From positions 682,001 to 746,000 of the forward strand of contig JAUKVZ010000001.1 in NCBI GenBank assembly GCA_032355985.1: DNA of 64,000 nt, given 5' to 3'. Origin of the DNA: Sarcodiotheca gaudichaudii (taxonomy: Eukaryota > Rhodophyta > Florideophyceae > Gigartinales > Solieriaceae). Under the pieces are notes generated by a model that saw only the letters and a program-made list of their open reading frames with translations, did no database searches and had not been told where the DNA came from. Made by a program: the position numbers and the translations under genes. Every line of letters begins with the position of its first letter. Within the stretch, counting starts at the first letter, position 1. Shown in pieces: positions 44,661 to 53,275 of this stretch.

Positions 44661-45057
44661 ACGTCACCCGTGTGAAACCGGCGTCCGTGCACGCCTGCAG
44701 CGCCGCGGCCGCCCAGTCCACATCCACTTCATTGGACACCTTGACGAAGACGCCCGACTCCTTCGGCATCGCTTCGAGAATCGTCGTCAGCTCATCCTGC
44801 CCGGCGACAATGCGTTCGCCGATGCGAAAGACACTGCGATCGCCCAGCCGGATCGCCTCAACGATCAGCGGCGGAAAGTCAGAGGCGCGCCCGGACTCCC
44901 GATCCGCCTTGAGCCCGGATGAAAGCTGCGATTCCGGCGCCGCGATGGTCGTCGTCACCATGAAGAAGATGAGCAGCAGAAAGATCACATCGATCATGCT
45001 CGTCAGCTGCAGTCGAAGCTTCGCGCCTCTCCGTCTTGGATCGCGACCGAAATTCAA
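44644..45057 (-). CDS. exbD: ExbD/TolR-family protein (copy 1)
   Basis: The 137-residue protein has one N-terminal membrane helix (MIDVIFLLLIFFMVTTTI, residues about 21-38) with the essential aspartate of ExbD/TolR/MotB in MIDVIF, then a small outer domain. ExbD-type dimers sit in the pore of an ExbB pentamer and turn proton flow into motion. The start is TTG 45057, overlapping the upstream stop by TTGA with GGAG ahead. It is one of two adjacent, diverged ExbD genes, suggesting a heterodimeric or two-partner stator. Confidence 0.92.
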   Translation of the reverse strand: MNFGRDPRRRGAKLRLQLTSMIDVIFLLLIFFMVTTTIAAPESQLSSGLKADRESGRASDFPPLIVEAIRLGDRSVFRIGERIVAGQDELTTILEAMPKESGVFVKVSNEVDVDWAAAALQACTDAGFTRVTYVPAS

Positions 45058-45500
45058 CGCGCTCCGCTCCTGCCCGGCCCCGGCTGTTCGGTCGCCAGCC
45101 GCCAGCTTCGCACATTCAGCTCCGTCAGCGCCAGTGCGATTTCATTGACGCGAAGCGCCGGCGTCCGCTTATCAGCGCGAATCCACAGCTCCAGGGTCGC
45201 CGCGCTGGCGCCCGGTTTGAGCAGTTCGGCGTTGACCATGGCCTTCATGCGAGCAAGCGACACCACGCGATCATCAATCACGATCGAGCCATCCTCCAGC
45301 ACGTTGATCACAAGCCCCGTGTCATCGGCGCGGCGCTCCTCCTCCCCCTGCTCGACGGGAAGTTCAACGTCAGCCTTCGTCAGACGTGCAAACTGCGCCG
45401 TGCTCATGAAGAACACGATCAGCAAAAAGACGATGTCGATCATCGGCGTCATATCGACGTCGACATGTCGCCCGTGCATGTGATCCGTCTCGAACCTCAT
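45054..45500 (-). CDS. exbD: ExbD/TolR-family protein (copy 2)
   Basis: The 148-residue paralogue has its membrane helix at residues about 19-37 (MIDIVFLLIVFFMSTAQF) with the conserved Asp, and a longer outer domain (LVINVLEDGSIVIDDRVVSLARMKAMV) that matches the TolR/ExbD periplasmic fold. It is more distant from copy 1 outside the helix, so the two are not recent duplicates. ATG 45500 overlaps the exbB stop by ATGA. Expected partner is the ExbB-type protein next door. Confidence 0.92.
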   Translation of the reverse strand: MRFETDHMHGRHVDVDMTPMIDIVFLLIVFFMSTAQFARLTKADVELPVEQGEEERRADDTGLVINVLEDGSIVIDDRVVSLARMKAMVNAELLKPGASAATLELWIRADKRTPALRVNEIALALTELNVRSWRLATEQPGPGRSGAR

Positions 45501-46279
45501 GCCGTGCCGCTCCCCGCAGGTCGAACCGGCGGCGTCGCCTGTCTCGCCTGCTGTTGCTGCGGCCGCGAGGATCCCTCATCCAGATGGCTCGCAAGCTCAT
45601 CCACGATCTCCGCCACATCGCCCGACAGCGCATCAATCCTGTTCCGAAAGTACGTAAACGCCGCCATGCACGGAATCGCAAGCACCAGCCCCATCAGCGT
45701 GGTGACAAGCGCCTTGCTGATATCGCCGGCAAGCTGATCCGGCCGCGCAAAACCATCAGCCGAACTGATCGTGTTGAACGCGCCCACCATGCCCACGACC
45801 GTGCCCAGGAGCCCTAGCATCGGCGCAACGCCCGCGATGAGATTCAGCCCATCCGTCGAGCGATACAGCTTCGACACTTCATGCGAGCCGGATTCTTCCA
45901 GCGCGCCGCGCAGCTCAAGCGCCCCAAACGGCGACTTCTGAGCGCGCTTCAAGCCGCCCCCCACCACACGCGTCAGGAAACATTCGTTGTCCTCATCCTC
46001 GCAAAACGCGATCGCCTTCGGCACATCGCCGCGGCTGAGGATCTCATTCAGTTCATCAACGACCTCGCCCGGCGCCAGGTTCTGCTCGCGCAACTGCAAT
46101 AGATGCCGCACGACAAGCGCCAGCGCAATGAACGACACGATGATGATCAGGAATCCGATCGCGCCGCCGGCCGCGATGGTCTGCAGCAGCGAGACGCCTC
46201 CCGAGCCGTCCTCTGCCTGTCCGATCGTCAGTGCGCCAAGCGGCGCGATCCATTGCCCGAAACTCAACATTCCTGTCAC
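45497..46279 (-). CDS. exbB: ExbB/TolQ/MotA-family proton channel
   Basis: The 260-residue inner-membrane protein has helices near residues 33-55 (GGAIGFLIIIVSFIALALVV), 145-170 (IAGVAPMLGLLGTVVGMVGAF) and 190-215 (LVTTLMGLVLAIPCMAAFTYF), with the ExbB/TolQ signature APMLGLLGTVVGMVGAFNTI. It forms the pentameric stator around ExbD helices and uses proton-motive force. Start GTG 46279 overlaps the upstream stop by GTGA; ATG 46270 (giving MLSFGQWIAP) is an alternative. No tonB or pal is in the window. Confidence 0.94.
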   Translation of the reverse strand: MTGMLSFGQWIAPLGALTIGQAEDGSGGVSLLQTIAAGGAIGFLIIIVSFIALALVVRHLLQLREQNLAPGEVVDELNEILSRGDVPKAIAFCEDEDNECFLTRVVGGGLKRAQKSPFGALELRGALEESGSHEVSKLYRSTDGLNLIAGVAPMLGLLGTVVGMVGAFNTISSADGFARPDQLAGDISKALVTTLMGLVLAIPCMAAFTYFRNRIDALSGDVAEIVDELASHLDEGSSRPQQQQARQATPPVRPAGSGTA

Positions 46280-47364
46280 CGACCCTCTCGTCGCATGCTG
46301 ATCTCAGTGGAGTCCTGCGCCATCTCGCTTTCCAGCCAGATCAGCGCCGGATGTTCCCGTCCATATGTCAGAAGTTCCTCACGCACCGTCTCCGCCGAGC
46401 GAGTCTGACCTTGCCTTGAAAGCTCTGCGCTGATCTCCGCCAGCGCCAGGCCGCTCAGATAAGGCTGCCGCATCCCAAACCGCGCCGGCAGATGCACCAG
46501 ATGCAACATGCCGAACGCTCGAACATCATCATCGTCCTCAAGCAGGCATGATCGACCCAGCGCCGCGCGAATCCACGCCTCTTCCCACGGAGCGATCCGA
46601 TCATCCAGACGCTCCTCCAGCAGCTCCCGCGCTCCCGCGCGTTCTTCCGAATCAATGGACAGCGCCAGCGCAATCTCGCGCACGAACTGAATGCCGGGAT
46701 CCTGAAGCGCTTCGCTTCCAATCTCCGGCGTGGAAACTTGCTCTCCAAGCGCCCGTCGCGCCAGATGCCTGTACAGGATCTCCAGCGCGCCGAGCGCCGT
46801 ATTCGAACCATCGCTCTGCGGCGGCGCCTCATGTGCAAACGCCTCAACAGAAGCGCCGGGAATCCACAAGGGCGGAAGCGCCGGTGAAAGCCCCGTCGCT
46901 TCATCCATGACCGCAGGTCGAAATCGTTCACCCGCCTGCAGATCGCCATTCGTTCGCTCAGCAAGCAAATCCAACCACGGCGTCACTGAAGACGCCAGAG
47001 CCCCGCGGCGAAGCCTCGTGCGCAGCAGACCCTCAACGACCAGAGCCGCCGTCGGACCATCAACATCCGAGTAATGCTCATACAACTCTTCAAAGAGCGG
47101 CTCGGCCAGCGTCGCATCGCCTCGCCCCAGCCGCACGCGCGCCCGCCATGCCTTCTCCGACACAGCGCGATATTGCCGCGCGAGACTCGCCCCCTCCCCC
47201 GTCACATGGAGCACCTGATCCCAGCTGATCACACGCGGCGCCTCGCCGCCCACGGCAAGCCCCGCCAGCGTCGCATCCGTCACCGGATCCTGCAGACGCC
47301 CGCCGGAGCGCAGATCAATCGGACCGGCGCACACCGCACAGAGAAGGATTCCGATCGTGATCAC
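46276..47364 (-). CDS. Secreted helical-repeat protein of the envelope operon
   Basis: A 362-residue protein with a short hydrophobic N-terminus (MITIGILLCAVCAG) consistent with an uncleaved anchor or signal, followed by helical repeats (EKAWRARVRLGRGDATLAEPLFEELYEHY, ELSRQGQTRSAETVREEL) that resemble TPRs. No catalytic or metal motif is seen. Start GTG 47364 overlaps the vWA stop by GTGA, and its own stop overlaps exbB. It is clearly part of the machinery but its role is unknown. Confidence 0.72.
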   Translation of the reverse strand: MITIGILLCAVCAGPIDLRSGGRLQDPVTDATLAGLAVGGEAPRVISWDQVLHVTGEGASLARQYRAVSEKAWRARVRLGRGDATLAEPLFEELYEHYSDVDGPTAALVVEGLLRTRLRRGALASSVTPWLDLLAERTNGDLQAGERFRPAVMDEATGLSPALPPLWIPGASVEAFAHEAPPQSDGSNTALGALEILYRHLARRALGEQVSTPEIGSEALQDPGIQFVREIALALSIDSEERAGARELLEERLDDRIAPWEEAWIRAALGRSCLLEDDDDVRAFGMLHLVHLPARFGMRQPYLSGLALAEISAELSRQGQTRSAETVREELLTYGREHPALIWLESEMAQDSTEISMRREGR

Positions 47365-48368
47365 AGCGCCGGATCTCGCACATGTGTGTACACGCCGCCG
47401 GATTGCTCTGCGATCGTCCGAAGCTGATTCTCCGCTTCCCTGCTGACGAACGAGATCGTGTTGATCGGTGTGAGCGAGCCGCGCGCCAGATTCATCTGCA
47501 GCGCTTCCGGCGCCAGGTCATATGGAAAGACGCCATCCGTCATGAAGAAGATCGCATCCGGCTTCGGCCGAAGTGAAAACGCCGCTTCCAGCGCGGGCAG
47601 TGGATTCGTGCCGCCTCCACTATTGACGCCGCGGATGATGCGCGCCGCCATGCGCTTCTGCCCCGCTTCGGCGCGCAGCCACTTCTTGTTGCCCGTCAGG
47701 AGCTGCGCGTTGTCGTTGTAGAAGATCACATTGAATCGCGCACGATCAGGCAAACCATTGATGGACGAAATCAACTGCTGTTGCAGCACACCCAGTTTGC
47801 CCTGCTGTCGCATCGAGCCGGAGACATCGACGATGTACACGAAGCGCGTGCCGCGCGACTCCAGCCCGAAGAAACTCGCCGCCCCACCCGAACCGCCGGC
47901 GATGGAAGTCTCCGCCGGTTCGCCCGCGCCGGCGCCGCCCAACGCTGACGGCCCGCCCGATCGCTCGCCGACGATCTCCGGCATCGCGATCGAAAGATCC
48001 TGCGTCTCGACCACAACCTCCTCGACCATCGACATGTCCGAGGCGGAGAGCGGATCAAACGCCTCGCCGCCCGCCTGAAGCTCGGCAAGCTCGCTCTCAT
48101 GCAGCACCGCGACCTCGATCGTGGAGTTCGCCGCATCGCCCGCGCCCGACGGGGGAAACATCATGATGAAGGCCGCGATCAGCAGCAGCGCTACATGAAG
48201 AACCAGCGACACGATCAGCCCGACCATCATCGTGTGTGCGGACACCATCCGAAGAAGAATGTGCTCCTTCCTTGGACGCTCAGCCTCGACACCTTCGGCG
48301 GAGCTTTGGTCGCCTCCGCCGGATCGCGCCTCAACCGGCGGGTCGGATGCTGCTTTCCGTTCATCCAT
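47361..48368 (-). CDS. Membrane-anchored von Willebrand factor A domain protein
   Basis: The 335-residue protein has a basic N-terminal cytoplasmic segment, a membrane helix at residues about 48-70 (MVGLIVSLVLHVALLLIAAFIMM) and an outer vWA domain. The MIDAS metal site is DVSGS at residues 181-185, supported by GGGTNP and FMTDG, with the domain starting at FVYIVDVSGSM. vWA modules bind proteins through the metal, often as assembly or signalling adaptors. It is the first gene of the eight-gene operon; the 163 bases upstream also drive pyrH divergently. No clear Shine-Dalgarno is seen before the ATG. Confidence 0.92.
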   Translation of the reverse strand: MDERKAASDPPVEARSGGGDQSSAEGVEAERPRKEHILLRMVSAHTMMVGLIVSLVLHVALLLIAAFIMMFPPSGAGDAANSTIEVAVLHESELAELQAGGEAFDPLSASDMSMVEEVVVETQDLSIAMPEIVGERSGGPSALGGAGAGEPAETSIAGGSGGAASFFGLESRGTRFVYIVDVSGSMRQQGKLGVLQQQLISSINGLPDRARFNVIFYNDNAQLLTGNKKWLRAEAGQKRMAARIIRGVNSGGGTNPLPALEAAFSLRPKPDAIFFMTDGVFPYDLAPEALQMNLARGSLTPINTISFVSREAENQLRTIAEQSGGVYTHVRDPAL

Positions 48369-48458
48369 GCAGCCAGAGTCTACGGCCCGATCGCCGATCA
48401 GTTCCGATCAGGCGGCAATCCGAGCCCCCTCATCATCGCCAGGGACGATTCGACGCCC

Positions 48459-48487
48459 TTGACCGATCAAGTCCGAAGGCGTCCAAT
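48459..48487 (+). promoter_or_regulatory. Candidate sigma-70 promoter for pyrH
   Basis: TTGACC (48459-48464) and TCCAAT (48482-48487) are separated by 17 bases. A start about seven bases later gives roughly a 38-base leader to the pyrH ATG at 48532, which has GGAG six bases upstream. The first element is part of an imperfect palindrome TTGACCGATCAA. Confidence 0.5.
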
Positions 48488-48531
48488 GACCGATGACAGG
48501 ACAGCGCATCGTCGCCCCTGTGGAGCCATTC

Positions 48532-49272
48532 ATGCCAGAGCCTCGTCGTCCGCTCAAAAGAGTCCTTCTCAAGCTCAGTGGCGAAGCCCTCTGCGCACCC
48601 GGTGGCTTTGGCATCGATTCAGATGAGTTGTCGGTCCTCACCAGAGAGATCGTCAGCGCCGCCGAAACCGGTGTCGAGATGGCCGTCGTCGTCGGTGGAG
48701 GCAATCTCATTAGAGGCGCCAAGCTGGCCAGTGCCGGCCTCATTCACAAAGCCACGGCCGATTACATGGGCATGCTCGGAACCGTCATGAATGGCCTCGC
48801 CCTCAAAGAAGCGCTCGATCAGGCAGGCAAGCCCGCTCGCTGCATGACCGCCATCGACATCCCCGCTGTCGCCGAACCCTTCATCCGAGGCCGCGCCATG
48901 CGGCACATGGAAAAGGGCCGCGTCGTCATCCTCGCCGGCGGCACGGGCAATCCCTTCTTCACCACCGACACCTGCGCCGCACTTCGAGCCACCGAACTCG
49001 AATGTCAGGCAGTCCTCAAGGCGACCAAGGTCGACGGCGTCTATGACGCAGATCCGAAGGCCGACGCCAGCGCCACGCGATTCGAAGAACTCACATTCTC
49101 CGAAGCGCTCGATCGCCAGCTCGGCGTCATGGATCTCACCGCGCTGGCCATGTGCCAGGAGCAGCGACTGCCGCTGATCGTCTTCGACTTCAAGCAGTCC
49201 GGCGCCATCCGCCGCGTCATTGAAGGTGAGAACATCGGCACGCTTGTCTACGCCGCCGACCGGGCGGCTTGA
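48532..49272 (+). CDS. pyrH: UMP kinase PyrH
   Basis: The 246-residue UMP kinase phosphorylates UMP to UDP in the cytoplasm and is controlled by GTP and UTP. Visible motifs are LLKLSGEAL at the N-terminus, VVVGGGNLIRG, ADYMGMLGTVMNGLAL, GGTGNPFFTTDTCAALRA and KVDGVYDADPK, all family hallmarks. ATG 48532 fits the GGAG site and the promoter; an upstream ATG at 48493 would add 13 unrelated residues. In many bacteria pyrH is followed by frr; here uppS follows after 59 bases. Confidence 0.96.
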   Translation: MPEPRRPLKRVLLKLSGEALCAPGGFGIDSDELSVLTREIVSAAETGVEMAVVVGGGNLIRGAKLASAGLIHKATADYMGMLGTVMNGLALKEALDQAGKPARCMTAIDIPAVAEPFIRGRAMRHMEKGRVVILAGGTGNPFFTTDTCAALRATELECQAVLKATKVDGVYDADPKADASATRFEELTFSEALDRQLGVMDLTALAMCQEQRLPLIVFDFKQSGAIRRVIEGENIGTLVYAADRAA

Positions 49273-49331
49273 ACCCGATCGTCAATCGCGCCGTATGAGC
49301 CATATTCCGCAGTGAGGTCCGGAGGCGCCGA

Positions 49332-49404
49332 TTGGCAGAGCAGGACACTACAACCGACGCGCTTCAGGCCATCGGACTTCCCGCCGAAGCCATCCCCGCG
49401 CACA

Positions 49405-49438
<34 letters not shown>

Positions 49439-50114
49439 GAAGGCCAGAGGTCTCCCGCGACTGAAGGGACATCAACAGGGCGCCCGCGTCGTTCGGGAAA
49501 CGCTGAAAAACTGTGACGCCCTCGGCGTCAAAGCCATCACGCTCTTTTCATTCTCGAGCGAGAACTGGAAGCGCCCGCCTGAAGAAGTCGCCGGTCTCAT
49601 GGCGCTCTACGAAGCGAGCATCGAAGAGTCCGGCCAGGAGTTGATCGACAACAACATCCGATTTCGACAGATCGGTCGGCGCGAAGGCCTTCCACAAAGC
49701 GTGCTTGAGGCCGCCGATGGCCTGACACAGCGATCAGCGTCAAATACCGGCCCGATCCTCACGCTGGCCGTCAACTATGGCGGCCGCGGCGAAATTGCCG
49801 ACGCCGCCCGCGCGATCGCCCGGAAGGCCGCCTCCGGCGAGATTGATCCGGAAACGATCGATGAAGCCATGATCGCAGCTCATCTCTACGATCCCGATCT
49901 GCCCGATCCGGATCTGCTCATCCGAACGTCCGGCGAGCTTCGCATAAGCAACTTTCTGCTTTGGCAACTCAGCTACGCGGAGATTTTCGTCACCGAGACC
50001 CACTGGCCCGACTTCGAAGAAGCGCTGCTGCACGAAGCGATCCGGTCATACGCCGCGCGCTCGCGCAGATTCGGCGCGATCCGCCCCGCGTCGCCCCCAC
50101 CGCCGACAACCTGA
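49332..50114 (+). CDS. uppS: Undecaprenyl diphosphate synthase (isoprenyl transferase)
   Basis: The 260-residue cis-prenyltransferase has the pocket [41 protein letters not shown] and the C-terminal RTSGELRISNFLLWQLSYAEIFV, ending in a proline-rich tail. It condenses farnesyl diphosphate with isopentenyl diphosphate to the C55 carrier for cell-wall and glycan synthesis. The start is TTG 49332, with GGAGG six bases upstream; no ATG occurs before the active-site region. It sits between pyrH and cdsA, a classic arrangement. Confidence 0.96.
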
Positions 50115-50152
50115 ACCGACCCGCCATCGCGTCAGATCGCTAGGCTGTCCGC

Positions 50153-51058
50153 GTGCTTCGCCTCCGAATGACGCTTGGCCCTGTGATGATCGTTCTCCTC
50201 GTCCTGCTGACGTGGCTCGATCAGTCCCTCCAGGGCATCGCGCTGCCTGACCAATACGCACACTTCTCACCCAACGGCGAGTCCATTCCGCGCGGCTCGA
50301 TCATCTTTCTGGTGATCGCATTCGCATCCTTCATGGCCGCAGGCGAACTCGCATTCATCCTTCGCGCCAACAACATCCAGGCCTTCGGCTGGCTTACGCG
50401 ACTGTCGGCGATCACCGGCCTGATGACGTGCGTCGCGATCCCGTTTTCCTATGACTCCGGCCGCGCAATCGCGATCGTCGGCACCGCCACCGTCCTGGTG
50501 CTGCTGCTCTCCATGGTCTTCAGCATCCGGCGCCAGACGATCGAAGGCGTGGTCGCATCGGCCGGAGGCGCGCTCTTTGCCTATGTCTACCTGGGCGTTT
50601 TGTTCGGCTTCCTCCTGCTCATCCGTCGTCAGCACTCGGCATGGGTCGTGCTCACCATCGTGCTGGTGACCAAGTCCTGCGACATCGGCGCATTCTTCAC
50701 AGGCACATTCCTGGGGCGGCACAAGATGGTCCCGTGGCTGAGCCCCAAGAAGACCTGGGAGGGTCTGGCCGGAGGCCTCGCCTTCTCCGCCCTCGTCGGC
50801 GCATGTGCCTCGCTCGCCGGACCCGCGATGGACCTTTCCTTCACATGGATGCAGGGCGCCCTTGCCGGATTCGTCTTCGGTCTGCTCGGCCAGGCGGGCG
50901 ATCTTGTCGCCAGCCTGCTCAAGCGGGATGCCGGCATCAAGGACTCATCGAAATCACTGCCCGGTTTCGGAGGATTCCTCGATGTGATCGACTCCCCCCT
51001 CCTCGCCGGCCCGGCCGCATACTGGATGCTCACCGCGCTGGCGTTCGCATCTGAGTAA
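50153..51058 (+). CDS. cdsA: Phosphatidate cytidylyltransferase CdsA
   Basis: The 301-residue polytopic protein ends with a variant of the CTP-transferase signature (DSSKSLPGFGGFLDVIDSPLLAGPAAYW). Roughly eight hydrophobic helices occur, the first near residue 8. It makes CDP-diacylglycerol from phosphatidate and CTP at the membrane, the branch point for phospholipid synthesis. The start is GTG 50153; the N-terminal helix begins right away. It follows uppS by 38 bases and is likely in the same operon. Confidence 0.95.
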   Translation: MLRLRMTLGPVMIVLLVLLTWLDQSLQGIALPDQYAHFSPNGESIPRGSIIFLVIAFASFMAAGELAFILRANNIQAFGWLTRLSAITGLMTCVAIPFSYDSGRAIAIVGTATVLVLLLSMVFSIRRQTIEGVVASAGGALFAYVYLGVLFGFLLLIRRQHSAWVVLTIVLVTKSCDIGAFFTGTFLGRHKMVPWLSPKKTWEGLAGGLAFSALVGACASLAGPAMDLSFTWMQGALAGFVFGLLGQAGDLVASLLKRDAGIKDSSKSLPGFGGFLDVIDSPLLAGPAAYWMLTALAFASE

Positions 51059-51138
51059 AACAAGCTTCGAATCAACGCACAATCACCCTCCGGAGGTGAT
51101 ACACTTCAGATGAAACAAGTGGTGGAGCCCTCATTCGA

Positions 51139-51894
51139 ATGCCCGTGATCGAAAAACTTCTGCGTCTTCATAAGGTCGAACAACAACTTCGCGGCCTCCG
51201 ATCGAGGATCGACTCTGCCCAGAGGTACCTCGACGCCCAGAATGCCCAGCTTGAAGCGCTCACTGCCAAGCACGAAGCGCTGCACGGACAGGTGCGTCAG
51301 CTCGAGGCGACAGCCCACAATCAGGAGACTGAGCTCGGCGCGATCGACGATCGCATCGCCAAGCTTCGCGAGCAGCTCAACTCCGCCAAGACCAACAAGG
51401 AATACTCCGCCTTCCTCACGGAGATGAGCACGCTCAAGGCCGATCGCAGCGCCGTTGAAACACAGGCGCTCGAAGCGATGGGCCAGATCGAAGAGCTCAA
51501 GACGAGCGTCAGCGAGATCAAGGAACAGATCGAGGAACGCACCAAGATCTGCGAGATCGCCAAGAAGCAGCGCGACGAGCGCGAGCAGGAAGTCAAGGAT
51601 CGCGTCGACGAGCTGCAGAAGCAGCGCGACGAAGCCGCCAAGGACGTCCCGGCAAACCTCATCGCCATCTACGAGCATCAGGCCACGCAGGACATCGAGG
51701 ACGCCATGGCGCCCCTCGAAGAGCACAGCCGCAGATCCATGGAGTACGCCTGCGGCTGCTGCCAGATGATGATGCCGATGGAAGTCATCAGCGTCGTCCT
51801 GGGCAAGGGCGTGCCGACGCAATGCGTCAACTGCGGCGCCTTCCTCTACATGGAAGAGCAGCTTCGCGAATCCATGATGGCTTCGAAAAAGTAA
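51139..51894 (+). CDS. Coiled-coil protein with C-terminal C4 zinc ribbon
   Basis: A 251-residue protein consisting of a long two-helix coiled coil (residues about 5-185, with RLHKVEQQLRGLRSRID and IEELKTSVSEIKEQIEERTK) and a C-terminal CGCC...CVNC zinc ribbon. It matches the conserved DUF164/C4-type zinc-ribbon family (CT398-like). Chlamydial CT398 binds sigma-54 and type III-secretion proteins; whether that holds here is unknown. No signal or membrane segment. It lies 80 bases downstream of cdsA and may be in the same transcript. Confidence 0.88.
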   Translation: MPVIEKLLRLHKVEQQLRGLRSRIDSAQRYLDAQNAQLEALTAKHEALHGQVRQLEATAHNQETELGAIDDRIAKLREQLNSAKTNKEYSAFLTEMSTLKADRSAVETQALEAMGQIEELKTSVSEIKEQIEERTKICEIAKKQRDEREQEVKDRVDELQKQRDEAAKDVPANLIAIYEHQATQDIEDAMAPLEEHSRRSMEYACGCCQMMMPMEVISVVLGKGVPTQCVNCGAFLYMEEQLRESMMASKK

Positions 51895-51913
51895 GGCAGG
51901 CCGAAAGGCCGCC

Positions 51914-52543
51914 TCAGTCGTCCGACGGCGCCACCGCGGACATCAACACAAAACCGATGTATCGATTGCCCGTCCGGGATGCGGTTCGCGCCGGCAGCGG
52001 CTCAACGACCGTGTACACCACGCGCTCATCCAGCACATCGCCTCGAATCGCGCGCTCCAGCCGATCAAAGCCGGCATCCACCGCCGCACGCCGCGTCGCA
52101 AGCACATCGCGACCCACGGCCTCCGCCGATACAAGAATGCGGCCATCCTCGATCACAGCTCGATCTTTCCACCACGCAGGCCGTCCACTGTCCTGCCCGG
52201 TCGAAGCTTTCTTCTCCTCAGGAGTCGACGCGTCAGCGACGGAGGCGGCTTCCTTCTCTTCATCGGCGCCAAGCAGTCCCATCGGCGGCCCGTGTCCGGT
52301 TTCCTCACCGGCGCCCTCATCAGTCCTCGCCAGATTCACATCCGCGCTTTGTTCATCCGCCGAAGTGGAATCTTCATTCGTGCTCATCGCCGGCGACTCG
52401 ACGGCCGCTTGTTCGGAATTCTCCGGCATGTGATCGATTGAGCGAGCCTGGCTGTGCGAAGGCGCAGAGCCGCACGCCGCCAGCAAGCCCGCAAGGGCGC
52501 ACCCGGCGAGAACATTGAGATATCGATTCCATTCGTGACGCAT
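51914..52543 (-). CDS. Hypothetical lipoprotein with acidic linker
   Basis: The 209-residue protein has a lipoprotein signal (LNVLAGCALAGLLAAC, with lipobox LAAC), a long acidic Glu/Ser/Ala linker (EDSTSADEQSADVNLARTDEGAGEETG) and a compact C-terminal part (GRILVSAEAVGRDVLATRRAAVDAGFDRLERAIRGD), which may be a small domain. ATG 52543 has AAGGAG eight bases upstream, better than the in-frame ATG at 52567. The nrdR stop is 20 bases upstream on the same strand, so they could be co-transcribed. Function not recognised. Confidence 0.72.
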   Translation of the reverse strand: MRHEWNRYLNVLAGCALAGLLAACGSAPSHSQARSIDHMPENSEQAAVESPAMSTNEDSTSADEQSADVNLARTDEGAGEETGHGPPMGLLGADEEKEAASVADASTPEEKKASTGQDSGRPAWWKDRAVIEDGRILVSAEAVGRDVLATRRAAVDAGFDRLERAIRGDVLDERVVYTVVEPLPARTASRTGNRYIGFVLMSAVAPSDD

Positions 52544-52563
52544 CCGGCCCACTCCTTGCCCTG

Positions 52564-53058
52564 TCATCCGTCAAACAGCTTCTGCTGTTCCGGAAGATCC
52601 TTCACCCGCTCACCCAACTGCCTGACCGTGTCGAGAATGTCGCCCACGCTCTTGAACTGCTCGTATTCGCTGGCGAATCGTATGTACGCAATCTCGTCAA
52701 GATCCCGAAGCCGCGCCGCCACCCGCTGGCCGATCTCATGCGTCGTGATCTCCCGATCGCTTTCGCGATGAGCTTCATCGTCGACAAGATCGACGATCTC
52801 CAGCTTGATCGCCTCCGGCACCGGTCGCTTGCCGCACGCCGCCTGAATCCCCGCAAGTATCTTCTCGCGGCTGAAGGGCGCTCGGGAGCCATCCCGCTTG
52901 ACGACCATCAGCCGATGCACCTCTTCGACGCGCTCATACGTCGTGAACCGTCGCTCGCATGCGTTGCACTGGCGCCGTCGCCGAATCGTGGCGCCACCCT
53001 CGCTGCTCCGCGAGTCAACCACCCGATCATCATCTCGCTTGCAGTAAGGGCAGATCAC
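52564..53058 (-). CDS. nrdR: Transcriptional repressor NrdR
   Basis: The 164-residue protein has a zinc ribbon MICPYCKRDDDRVVDSRSSEGGATIRRRRQCNACERRFTTYERVE and a C-terminal ATP-cone domain (VVKRDGSRAPFSREKILAGIQAACGKRPV). NrdR senses ATP/dATP and represses ribonucleotide reductase genes. The start is GTG 53058, giving the invariant MxCPYC. There is no nrd gene in the window, so targets are elsewhere. It diverges from thrS. Confidence 0.97.
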   Translation of the reverse strand: MICPYCKRDDDRVVDSRSSEGGATIRRRRQCNACERRFTTYERVEEVHRLMVVKRDGSRAPFSREKILAGIQAACGKRPVPEAIKLEIVDLVDDEAHRESDREITTHEIGQRVAARLRDLDEIAYIRFASEYEQFKSVGDILDTVRQLGERVKDLPEQQKLFDG

Positions 53059-53237
53059 GTGGCTTGTCGGCTCGATTCATCCTGTCGAGGGCGCGAAGGC
53101 GCCTCCGGTTCCTGCCGCCACCGGAACATCCTCATTCCCGGCTCACACGCGGCGGCCACGCCATCTTCGATCCACGCACCCCGATCCGTCAACACTCAGC
53201 CGCAGATCGAAACCCACAACAAACTGCAGATCTTCAT
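53059..53237. other. Non-coding upstream region between nrdR and the thrS promoter
   Basis: I see no gene, hairpin or clear promoter in this stretch. It must supply the nrdR promoter on the minus strand; no matched -35/-10 pair stands out. Confidence 0.4.
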
Positions 53238-53266
53238 TTGAACGGCCGAAGATTCCGGGATACCTT
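53238..53266 (+). promoter_or_regulatory. Candidate thrS promoter
   Basis: TTGAAC (53238-53243) and TACCTT (53261-53266) are separated by 17 bases. Transcription would begin near 53273, only about three bases before the leader-peptide ATG at 53276. This placement is consistent with the attenuator and with the absence of a Shine-Dalgarno before the leader peptide. Confidence 0.5.
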
Positions 53267-53275
53267 TCTGCCGAC

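Noticed and set aside
38267-48368. Tol-Pal system
   Set aside because: ExbB/ExbD proteins are present but no TolA, TolB, Pal or TonB is adjacent, and the vWA and large solenoid proteins are not part of Tol-Pal.
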